DNA of 64,000 nucleotides from an uncultured Polaribacter sp. (GTDB lineage Bacteria; Bacteroidota; Bacteroidia; Flavobacteriales; Flavobacteriaceae): NCBI RefSeq assembly GCF_947497125.1, contig NZ_CANMFI010000005.1, positions 124,001 to 188,000 of the forward strand, read 5' to 3'. Shown piece by piece: positions 1 to 6,447 of this stretch (position 1 is its first letter; each line of letters starts with the position of its first letter). The notes under the pieces were generated by a model. It saw only the letters and a program-made list of their open reading frames with translations, ran no database searches and was not told where the DNA came from. The position numbers and the translations under genes were made by a program.

Positions 1-2
1 AA

Positions 3-230
3 AAAATTATTGGCTTCCCTAATCCAACGAAACAAAAAATAAATATTACAAATCCATTTAAAAATAATGAAAATGAAAAAATTGAAGTTTATGACATTAA
101 TGGAAGAAAAGTACTTGAAAAAGAATTTGTTGGAAATGGAAAAAGTATAGAATTAGATATTTCAAAATTAAGTAAAGGAATTTATAATTATAGAATTCGT
201 GAATTTGGAAATAAATTTATAAAAAAGTAG
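3..230 (+). CDS. T9SS type A sorting-domain protein, C-terminal fragment (5' end outside window)
   Basis: The frame is open from base 3 to a TAG at 228-230 and encodes the last 75 residues of a longer protein. It begins with an IGFPNPT motif and continues with VYDINGRKV and LSKGIYNYRI, the usual layout of a type A C-terminal sorting domain that directs cargo through the type IX secretion system. The end resembles the C-termini of the proteins at 51168 and 52022. It is the cargo of the first cassette-like unit, because the palindromic element at 246-370 starts 15 bases after its stop. The catalytic or binding part lies outside the window, so the function is unknown. It is too short and incomplete to appear in the ORF track. 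Confidence 0.8.
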   Translation, partial: KIIGFPNPTKQKINITNPFKNNENEKIEVYDINGRKVLEKEFVGNGKSIELDISKLSKGIYNYRIREFGNKFIKK

Positions 231-245
231 AAATAACGAAATGCC

Positions 246-370
246 AACACCATATATAATTTATTGCTAGCTTTTTGCTTACTTACGAAAATCCTCGCGG
301 ATTTTCTTTGTTAGTGCTTATTTATTAATTTAGTGCAAAACCCACGCAACAAACCATATATAAACACGTT
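246..370 (+). repeat. Cassette-boundary palindromic element E1 (type A, attC-like)
   Basis: A 125-bp element that starts AACACC and ends ACACGTT. Its outer arms, with ATATATAATTTATTGC on the left and GCAACAAACCATATAT on the right, are imperfect reverse complements. An inner hairpin at 287-306 has arms GAAAATCC and GGATTTTC around a TCGC loop. It aligns along its length with the elements at 2771 and 3943, where the hairpin carries a compensated base change. The layout (YAAC, arms, central hairpin, GTTR) resembles an integron attC site, but the boxes are not canonical. Confidence 0.75.
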
Positions 371-686
371 GCAAGTAATAGCGGAAAACACTCAGACCGA
401 AAAAATTGCGGTTTTAAACTCTTGAATTAACTGTTTCTAAATTTGGAGAAATTCGTGAAAAATGAGACACTCTCTCGCTAATGAAAATTTTATCAAAATG
501 CGGAATTTCCAATATTATGGAATTTAGCTACATTCGGAATTGAGCAAGTTTGCGGAATTATCTCTCAAGCGAAAAACTTTTACTGTATTGCCTAAGTTTT
601 CGGAATTAATCAGGTTTACGGAATTGAAAACTATTAAATTAATATGAAAAACAAAGAATGTAATGGGTGAAAAAACTACTACTTGC
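371..686 (+). other. Non-coding cassette-like unit C1 with degenerate 17/18-bp repeats
   Basis: About 316 bp with no ORF over 60 codons. It begins with GTTGCAAGTA (368-377) and ends with the exact reverse complement TACTTGCAAC (680-689), so it behaves as one bounded unit. It contains six GGAATT-headed repeats; neighbouring copies near 530-560 are 17 and 18 bp apart, close to GGAATTGAGCAAGTTTGC. The block ACACTCTCTCGCTAAT followed by AATTTTATCA is shared with the unit at 2897-3204. It may be a decayed gene or encode an RNA; the sequence does not decide. Confidence 0.6.
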
Positions 687-813
687 AACAACGTGTATAA
701 AAAATTGCTATATTAGTCTTAAACTAAAACTAATTGCTTTTTTACAAACAACAATTTTCCTGCGGAAAATGGCCGTTTGCTTTAAACGCAACTTTCTATA
801 ACACAAACACGTT
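687..813 (+). repeat. Cassette-boundary palindromic element E2 (type B, attC-like)
   Basis: A 127-bp element starting AACAACGTGTATAA and ending CACAAACACGTT. The outer arms pair imperfectly (ACGTGTATAAAAAATTGC with GCAACTTTCTATAACACA). The inner hairpin at 754-770 has arms ATTTTCC and GGAAAAT around TGC. It is homologous to the element at 3205-3329 and differs from the type A elements in its interior. It belongs to the non-coding unit on its left and leads into the OLD nuclease gene, whose ATG lies 26 bases after the final GTT. Confidence 0.75.
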
Positions 814-838
814 GTGCGTCATGTAAAACCAACCGCGA

Positions 839-2755
839 ATGAAAATAGAATCTATACGAATAGAAAACTTTAGAGCATATAAAGAAGAATTTATTGAGTT
901 TGATGACTATACTACATTTGTTGGTCCAAATGGAGTTGGAAAATCAACAGTATTTCATGCTCTAAACCTTTTTTTCAGACAAAATAAAGACAGTCAAACA
1001 GATTTATTAAAATTATCCGCAAATGACTTTCATCATTCTGATACAACGAAAGATATAAAAATAACTGTTACTTTTTCTTCTCTATCAGACGAAGCTAAAG
1101 AAGAATTAGCAGATTATGTAAGACAAGACAAATTAGTTGTAACTGCAATAGCAAAATATGATACAGTTACAGAAAGAGCTGACGTAAAACAGTTTGGTAA
1201 TCGTCTAGGAATGGAAGAATTCAGAAAATTCTTTGAAGCCGATAAAAATGGAGCAAAAGCAACCGAATTAAAGGCTATATTCAAATCTTTTAAGGACAAA
1301 TATCCTGAAATAGCTTCTGCTAGTTCTAAAGCTGATATGACTTCAGCTTTAAATACATTTGAGGCTAATAATCCAGAAAATTGTGTTTTAATCCCTAGCG
1401 AAGACCAATTTTATGGAGTTTCAAGAGGTGTAAATAAACTTGAATCACATGTTCAATGGATTTTTGTTCCTGCCATTAAAGATGCGACCGAAGAAAGTGA
1501 AGAATCATCAAAGTCTGCTCTTGGACAACTTTTAGCTAGAACAGTAAGGTCAAAAGTTTCTTTTGATGATAAAGTTAGAGATTTAAGAAACAATGTTCGT
1601 GCTGAATATCAAAAATTACTTGATGCTGAACAACAAACATTAGATGACATTTCTAGTTCACTTCAAAATCGATTAGCTAATTGGGCTCACCCAAATATAA
1701 CCGCTTCAATTCAATGGAAACAAGACCCAGAAAAATCTATTAAAATTGAAGAACCATTAGCAGGACTAAAAGTTGGAGAAAGAGGTTTTGAAGGCGAGCT
1801 TTCGAGATTCGGACATGGTTTACAACGTTCATATATGTTAGCTTTATTACAAGAGTTAACAAGTTTTGAATCAGAAAATGTTCCGACTTTGATAATGGGT
1901 ATTGAAGAGCCTGAATTATTTCAGCATCCACCACAGACAAGATACCTTGCAGAAACTCTTTTTGATTTATCTCAAACAAATTCACAAATAATAATTTGCA
2001 CTCATAATCCATTATTTATACCAGGAGATAGCTTTGATAAAATTAGATTAGTTTGCGAAGTTGGAGAACCAAGTGAAACAAAAGTAAAAAGATTATTCTA
2101 TCAAGAATTAGCAGACCAATTACATAATGTCGGAGAAAAACTAGTTAGCGAAAATGGTATGGTTGCAAAACTATACCCTTCCTTAAATCCAGTAATTAAT
2201 GAAATGTTTTTCTGTAAAAAATTAATTTTAGTAGAGGGACATGAAGATATAGCACATATAAATTCATATTTACTACTTACGAATAAGATGATAGAGTTTA
2301 GACGACATGGTTGTCATATAGTTCCTGTTGAAGGTAAACACAAACTAATAAAGCCTTTAGCAATGGCAAAACTGCTAGATATTCCAACAATGGTTGTTTA
2401 TGATAGTGATACAGATAAAACTAGAGAACATGAAATTATTCAACATAAGAAAGAAAATAAAGCGATATTAGAATTAATGAATCTTAATTCCGAAAGTAAT
2501 TGGCCAGAAAACTCTATAATAAAGGAAAATTTAACTTCATGGAAAACTAATTTAACAGATGAAATCTCTGTTGAATTTGGAGAAAACTTAAGAAAATACG
2601 AGGATAAAGCTATTGCTTTTTATGGAAATGCTGGAGGACTTAAAAAAAATCCTTTAGCTATTGCTAAAATGTTGGAATATGCTTGGATTGATGGAATTAA
2701 GTCTCAACAATTATTAAACTTGACTGATAGAATAGTTGAATTTATAAATAAGTAG
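839..2755 (+). CDS. OLD-family ATPase with TOPRIM nuclease domain (class 1-like)
   Basis: This 638-residue protein combines an SMC/RecF-type ATPase with a C-terminal TOPRIM nuclease, the architecture of OLD (overcoming lysogenization defect) nucleases. Seen here: Walker A GPNGVGKST at residues 29-37, an ABC-type signature-like stretch near 322 (SRFGHGLQRS), Walker B and glutamates in MGIEEPEL near 355, a switch histidine in CTHNP near 384, then the TOPRIM motifs LVEGHED near 461 and YDSDTD near 520. OLD proteins are known for anti-phage functions, and GajA of Gabija is a relative that works with a UvrD-like partner. No helicase gene sits next to this one, so a solitary class 1 OLD is the better match. 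It is the only gene of its cassette-like unit. A defence role is inferred. Confidence 0.88.
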   Translation: MKIESIRIENFRAYKEEFIEFDDYTTFVGPNGVGKSTVFHALNLFFRQNKDSQTDLLKLSANDFHHSDTTKDIKITVTFSSLSDEAKEELADYVRQDKLVVTAIAKYDTVTERADVKQFGNRLGMEEFRKFFEADKNGAKATELKAIFKSFKDKYPEIASASSKADMTSALNTFEANNPENCVLIPSEDQFYGVSRGVNKLESHVQWIFVPAIKDATEESEESSKSALGQLLARTVRSKVSFDDKVRDLRNNVRAEYQKLLDAEQQTLDDISSSLQNRLANWAHPNITASIQWKQDPEKSIKIEEPLAGLKVGERGFEGELSRFGHGLQRSYMLALLQELTSFESENVPTLIMGIEEPELFQHPPQTRYLAETLFDLSQTNSQIIICTHNPLFIPGDSFDKIRLVCEVGEPSETKVKRLFYQELADQLHNVGEKLVSENGMVAKLYPSLNPVINEMFFCKKLILVEGHEDIAHINSYLLLTNKMIEFRRHGCHIVPVEGKHKLIKPLAMAKLLDIPTMVVYDSDTDKTREHEIIQHKKENKAILELMNLNSESNWPENSIIKENLTSWKTNLTDEISVEFGENLRKYEDKAIAFYGNAGGLKKNPLAIAKMLEYAWIDGIKSQQLLNLTDRIVEFINK

Positions 2756-2770
2756 AAAACACGAACGCAC

Positions 2771-2896
2771 AACACCGTATATAATTTATTGCTGGCTTCT
2801 CGCCTACTTACGAAAGTCCTCGCGGACTTTCTTGGTCGGTTTTTATTTACTAAATTAGTTGCTTAAACCACGCAACAAACCATATACAAACACGTT
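2771..2896 (+). repeat. Cassette-boundary palindromic element E3 (type A, attC-like)
   Basis: A 126-bp type A copy that starts AACACCGTATATAATT and ends ACACGTT. The inner hairpin at 2812-2831 has arms GAAAGTCC and GGACTTTC around TCGC. It is very close to the element at 3943-4069 and clearly related to 246-370. It directly follows the OLD gene; the preceding bases ACGCACAAC are the reverse complement of GTTGTGCGT at 811-819, the start of the OLD unit. Confidence 0.78.
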
Positions 2897-3204
2897 GCAA
2901 AACATTGTCGAGCAAGTTTGCGGAAACAACCCAAGCTCGAAAAATAAGGAGGAAAATGTTGAGTTTTTATGGTTTAAAAACTGAATTTCTGAAACACTCT
3001 CTCGCTAATCATAAATTTTATCATAATGTGGAATTGAGAAAGTTTGTGGAATTAAGCAGCTTTCGGAATTGAGCAAGGTTGAGGAATTTTCACTCAAATG
3101 TATGATCTGAATTTATGTTCCATTATTACGGAATTGAGCTACTTTCGGAATTAACAATAGCTCGGGTAATTAGCTGAATGGAAATAAAAAAACAACGATT
3201 TTGC
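2897..3204 (+). other. Non-coding cassette-like unit C3, diverged copy of C1
   Basis: About 308 bp without an ORF over 60 codons. It is bounded by GTTGCAAAA (2894-2902) and its reverse complement TTTTGCAAC at the right end. The core ACACTCTCTCGCTAAT, then AATTTTATCA, then GGAATT is shared with 371-686. Six GGAATT repeats occur; several follow each other at 17-18 bp, such as GGAATTGAGAAAGTTTGT then GGAATTAAGCAGCTTTC. The following element is type B in both places, so unit plus element appears to be one cassette family present twice. Confidence 0.6.
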
Positions 3205-3329
3205 AACAACGTGTATAAAAAATTGCTAAATTTAGCTTAATCAAAAGTAGTTGCTTTTTTATGTACTACTGATTTTCCGTTGGAAAATCCTCGCACATAA
3301 AATAGCAACTTTCTATACACAAACACGTT
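3205..3329 (+). repeat. Cassette-boundary palindromic element E4 (type B, attC-like)
   Basis: A 125-bp type B copy. It starts AACAACGTGTATAAAA and ends AAACACGTT. The inner hairpin at 3271-3289 has arms GATTTTCC and GGAAAATC around GTT. The left and right arms contain ATTGCTA and TAGCAACT in inverted orientation. It closes the second non-coding unit and opens the unit with the small membrane protein. Confidence 0.75.
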
Positions 3330-3486
3330 AGCAAACAGTTGACCACACCAACAAAATTAGGAAATACATTGAAATTTTTGCTTATTAAAAACTTGAAATA
3401 AACATAAATTGAGTAAACGCATTGTGTTGGAATTATTACTCAAACGGAATTAATAACGGAACAAGAAAAAATACTAAACAACGGAA

Positions 3487-3930
3487 TTGTTACACACGAA
3501 AATTATAATCGGAATAGGAGTTCTAATTGGACTTTTGCTTTTCAATAAAACTAAACCTGATTTTCTAAAAGTTATTTTAATTGGACTTTCAATATGCTAT
3601 GGACTTGGCTATTTTGCTGAATTTCCAATTGGAACTGTAGCCTTTATGTCATTCGGAATTTTAGCATTAGTGTTTGCAATTTGGTGCGGAAAGAATAATA
3701 AATGGATTGGTTTTATAATTGGTGCATTTACTTTTCTATCATATGTCTGGATGTTTTTGAGTTATCCATATGCGAACGAATTGAAATTAATGATGTTAAT
3801 ACCAATAATTTGTTACGTTTGGACTTTAATAAAATATAGGAATTATGCAAAGAAGATTTCTGTCTTGACAATATTAGTGAGTTATGAAATATCTGAATTT
3901 TTAATAATAATCGGAACTTGGATAAAATAA
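3487..3930 (+). CDS. Small multi-pass membrane protein of unknown function (cassette cargo)
   Basis: A 147-residue hydrophobic protein with four or five predicted membrane segments (for example around residues 5-20, 27-45, 48-66, 70-95 and 100-115) and short charged loops. I do not recognise the family. The ORF track starts at TTG; no in-frame ATG exists upstream, so the start is uncertain, and the leader of about 158 bp after the upstream GTT contains more GGAATT repeats like those of the non-coding units. The gene is bounded by GTTAGCAAA at 3327 and TTTGCTAAC ending at 3945. It is probably real because of the consistent hydrophobic pattern and its place as the sole ORF of its unit. Confidence 0.6.
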   Translation: MLHTKIIIGIGVLIGLLLFNKTKPDFLKVILIGLSICYGLGYFAEFPIGTVAFMSFGILALVFAIWCGKNNKWIGFIIGAFTFLSYVWMFLSYPYANELKLMMLIPIICYVWTLIKYRNYAKKISVLTILVSYEISEFLIIIGTWIK

Positions 3931-3942
3931 AACCGATTTGCT

Positions 3943-4069
3943 AACACCGTATATAATTTATTGCTGGTTTCTCGCCTACTTACGAAAGTCCTCGCGGACT
4001 TTCTTGGTCGGTAATTATTTACTAAATTAGTTGCTTGAAACACGCAACAAACCATATACAAACACGTTG
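3943..4069 (+). repeat. Cassette-boundary palindromic element E5 (type A, attC-like)
   Basis: A 127-bp type A copy, nearly identical to 2771-2896, including the hairpin GAAAGTCC/GGACTTTC at 3984-4003 and the right arm GCAACAAACCATATAC. It separates the membrane-protein unit from the acetyltransferase unit. The bases before it (TTTGCTAAC) match the start of its own unit in reverse complement. Confidence 0.78.
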
Positions 4070-4099
4070 TAGCCAATTAAAAAAAAACGTAGCGGAAAA

Positions 4100-4630
4100 A
4101 TGAACATATTTGAAACCGAAAGATTGAGTGTTAGAAGTTTAGAAAATGTGGATAAAAAATATTTCGCTGAACTTTTTACTGACCCAAAAATTTTGGAACT
4201 AATTCCTCAAAAAGCATTTACAAAAGACCAAATAACAGATAGATTTAACAAAAGTCTGAATTTAAAATTGAGTGATTTAAAAGACCAAAAACGTGCTTGC
4301 GGAATATATGAAAAAGGGAAATCTGAAATGATTGGACTTGCCTTATTTCTAATTAACGAGGATGGTGAAAAGGAATTAGGATACCGATTTCGAGCGAATT
4401 TTTGGGGAAAAGGATACGGAACAGAAACTACGAAAGGAATGTTGAAATATTATTTTCAAGAAATGAACGTGGATAAAGTTATGGCTGATGTGAATATTGC
4501 GAATATTGGTTCGGTTAAAATTTTAAATAAATTTATGAAACCTGTGAGCGAATTTTTTAACGAAAGAGATAATTGTACAGATAGAAGATATGAACTTTGG
4601 AAAAATAACTGGCTACAACAATGTATATAA
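4100..4630 (+). CDS. GNAT-family N-acetyltransferase (RimJ/RimL-like)
   Basis: A 176-residue protein with the RimJ/RimL-type start FETERLSVRSL, a central strand ending in ELGYRFRANFWGKGYGTE that forms the acetyl-CoA pyrophosphate loop (R/Q-x-x-G-x-G/A type), and an asparagine-containing C-terminal motif NIANIGSVKIL. Family members transfer an acetyl group from acetyl-CoA to an amine on a protein, amino acid or antibiotic; the substrate cannot be told. The ATG lies 31 bases after the GTT of element E5. The last codons (LQQCI and the TAA) lie inside the following element E6, so the boundary repeat supplies the stop codon. It is the only gene of its cassette-like unit. Confidence 0.85.
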   Translation: MNIFETERLSVRSLENVDKKYFAELFTDPKILELIPQKAFTKDQITDRFNKSLNLKLSDLKDQKRACGIYEKGKSEMIGLALFLINEDGEKELGYRFRANFWGKGYGTETTKGMLKYYFQEMNVDKVMADVNIANIGSVKILNKFMKPVSEFFNERDNCTDRRYELWKNNWLQQCI

Positions 4631-4804
4631 AACATAGCTAGCTTGTGCTAAATTCAAAGGTTCGTGCCTGTTTATGAAGTTCGCCAAATCTGCGATTTGG
4701 CATTTGAGAACAGAAAAAGAAAAATACCAAATCGCAGATTTGGCTAAGTGATAAACCCGAAATTTATCGTATTTTTATACGCTACGTTTCATATACTAAC
4801 CGTT
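4617..4804 (+). repeat. Cassette-boundary palindromic element E6 (variant type C, 188 bp)
   Basis: This longer element keeps the outer layout: AACAATGTATATAAAACATAGC on the left against GCTACGTTTCATATACTAACCGTT on the right, which are imperfect reverse complements. The interior is different. It holds two CCAAATC/GATTTGG hairpins (4683-4701 and 4727-4744) that are also perfect 18-bp inverted copies of each other. Both flanks agree (GGCTACAAC on the left, GTTGTAGCT on the right). It is the last element of the array in this window. Confidence 0.65.
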
Positions 4805-5128
4805 GTAGCTAATTTTGACCCGTCCTGAAATAAGGCTACATAATTTTAAACATTATGTATAGAAATGACAAGGTCTAAACTGGCAAAATTTGGAAAGAAA
4901 TTGAAAACAAACATATAAATATGACTTCGACAAAATCCTTTGGAGTTGAGAGTTTTTAAGAGATGTAATGTCTTATAGGTAATGCGAGTAAAATATTACA
5001 AACCTGAATTTAAAAATATTCACAAAAAAGTAATTGAAATTTAAAAACGTGAATAAAAATATTTTCAAGTAGTCTTATTAAACCAAATATGATTTAATAA
5101 GTCTAAAAGATAAATATTTGGTCTGTAA
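4805..5128. other. Gene-free stretch after the array; possible mobile-element remnant
   Basis: No ORF longer than 60 codons. The first bases read TTTTGACCCGTCCTGAAATA, which reminds me of terminal sequences of IS3-type elements in this group, but I see no matching second end and no transposase. A short reading frame starting ATGCGAGTAAAATATTAC near 4982 stops after about 20 codons. No partner of the type TAGCTACAAC is found downstream, so the array appears to end here. Confidence 0.3.
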
Positions 5129-6070
5129 ATGAAATCTATCCATATAACTTTAACCATAATAATAACATTAAATTTCTCTTATGCTCAAAATAATAAATCT
5201 GCACCTGATTTAGTGAATATTAAATATGGGCAACATGAGCGAAATATTCTTGACATTTGGTTTGCAGACAAAAGCAAAATAACCCCTTTAGTAATTTATA
5301 TTCATGGCGGAGGATTTAAAGTCGGTAGTAAAGAAAGAATAAAGGCAAACGAATTGACAGAACTATTAGAAGCAGGAATTTCGGTAGCATCTATTAATTA
5401 TCGATTATTATCAAACGCTCCCTTGCCAGCGGCCCATTTAGATGCAAAGCTTGCGCTACAATTTATACGTTCAAAATCTTCTGAATGGAAAATCGACAAG
5501 AATAAAATAGGTTTATTTGGCGGATCTGCTGGTTCACAAATTTGTATGTGGTTAGCCTTTAGTAATGATATGGCTGATTCGAATAGTAACAACCCTATTG
5601 AGCATGAATCGACAAGAGTTACTTGTGTAGCTCCTATTGGTGGACAAACAACTATGAATTCTGAATTTTGGATACGCCTCGCTAGTAAACACTTGAAAGA
5701 TGAAAATGGTTCAAATTATACCTCAAAAATTTTTGGAGATATTTCTAGAAGAGATAATATACGTATGGCAATGTATGATTCCAAAACACTTAACGAAGCC
5801 AATAAAATTGCTGATGAATTGTCTGCATTATCATTAATATCGGCTGATGACCCTCCTGTTTTTATGAGTTACTTTATGTCTCCTAAAGCAAAGACTCCCA
5901 GCAATCCAAAAAAAATTAGAGGTTGGCTTGTACATCATGTAGATTTTGGACTAGCACTTAAAGAGAAAATGGATGAATTAAATATTGAAGCCTACTTAAA
6001 ATATCCAGGTAATAAAACAAAATACAATTCATTCGTTGAATTTTTTATAGATAAATTATTCGAAAATTAA
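5129..6070 (+). CDS. Secreted alpha/beta hydrolase (esterase/lipase, BD-FAE or fold-3 type)
   Basis: A 313-residue protein with an N-terminal signal peptide (about residues 1-19, ending SYAQ). The esterase features are HGGGFKVGS near residue 56 (oxyanion hole), the nucleophile elbow GGSAGS near 133, an acidic ADDPP near 240 and a histidine in VHHVDFG near 270. Such enzymes hydrolyse carboxylic esters, often acetyl or feruloyl groups on glycans; the substrate here is unknown. The protein is probably periplasmic or outer-membrane associated. It stands alone after the cassette array, followed by a strong hairpin terminator that also serves the opposing tRNA-Gln. Confidence 0.85.
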   Translation: MKSIHITLTIIITLNFSYAQNNKSAPDLVNIKYGQHERNILDIWFADKSKITPLVIYIHGGGFKVGSKERIKANELTELLEAGISVASINYRLLSNAPLPAAHLDAKLALQFIRSKSSEWKIDKNKIGLFGGSAGSQICMWLAFSNDMADSNSNNPIEHESTRVTCVAPIGGQTTMNSEFWIRLASKHLKDENGSNYTSKIFGDISRRDNIRMAMYDSKTLNEANKIADELSALSLISADDPPVFMSYFMSPKAKTPSNPKKIRGWLVHHVDFGLALKEKMDELNIEAYLKYPGNKTKYNSFVEFFIDKLFEN

Positions 6071-6170
6071 AATTGTTTAGAATAGAAAAAATATTAGCAA
6101 CTATTTTTTCGAGGTAAAGAGCCATTTAATTTTAGTGTAAAGTTTCTGTAAAAAAACTACTACAAAAGTA

Positions 6171-6205
6171 AAAAGCTTCAAAATTTAAATTTTGAAGCTT
6201 TTTTT
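6171..6205. terminator. Bidirectional hairpin terminator
   Basis: A perfect 32-base palindrome (AAAAGCTTCAAAATTT and its complement) at 6171-6202 continuing into a T run on the plus strand and preceded by an A run. It can end both the esterase transcript and the minus-strand tRNA-Gln. Confidence 0.8.
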
Positions 6206-6206
6206 G

Positions 6207-6278
6207 TTGGCCTACAAGGACTCGAACCTTGAATGTCGGTACCAAAAACCGGTGTGTTACCAATTACACCATAGGCCA
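6207..6278 (-). tRNA. tRNA-Gln (anticodon TTG)
   Basis: On the minus strand the cloverleaf runs from acceptor arm TGGCCTA to TAGGCCA plus discriminator A. The D arm is GTGT...ACAC and the anticodon loop TTTTGGT gives TTG. The T arm contains GGTTCGAGTCC. One pair at the base of the anticodon stem looks mismatched. No CCA is encoded. Confidence 0.93.
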
Positions 6279-6295
6279 ATGCTTTAACGCGGGTG

Positions 6296-6326
6296 CAAAT
6301 TTAATGTATTCTTTTAATCTTGCAAA
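6296..6326 (-). promoter_or_regulatory. Bacteroidetes-type promoter for tRNA-Gln
   Basis: On the minus strand TTTG and TAAATTTG are separated by exactly 19 bases, matching the TTTG/TAnnTTTG consensus. The -7 box lies 17 bases upstream of the tRNA 5' end. Confidence 0.75.
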
Positions 6327-6447
6327 CATTTTTTAATAATTTTTATCTTTAACAAAGTTTTGTGATGAAAATCATACTTTTAAAAGTAAAACTCAACTAT
6401 TTTTATTCATATTTATTAGTAAATTCGCCACATATTATTTTAAGACT

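Noticed and set aside
839-2755. Gabija system (GajA plus GajB)
   Set aside because: The OLD protein resembles GajA, but no UvrD-like GajB gene is adjacent; the next unit is non-coding.
371-3204. CRISPR array from the GGAATT repeats
   Set aside because: The repeats are 17-18 bp, degenerate, directly adjacent and without spacers; there are no cas genes.
246-4804. Calling the boundary elements canonical integron attC sites
   Set aside because: The boxes (for example GCACAAC/GTTGCAA and TGCTAAC/GTTAGCA) do not follow RYYYAAC/GTTRRRY, and no IntI is in the window. I report them only as attC-like.
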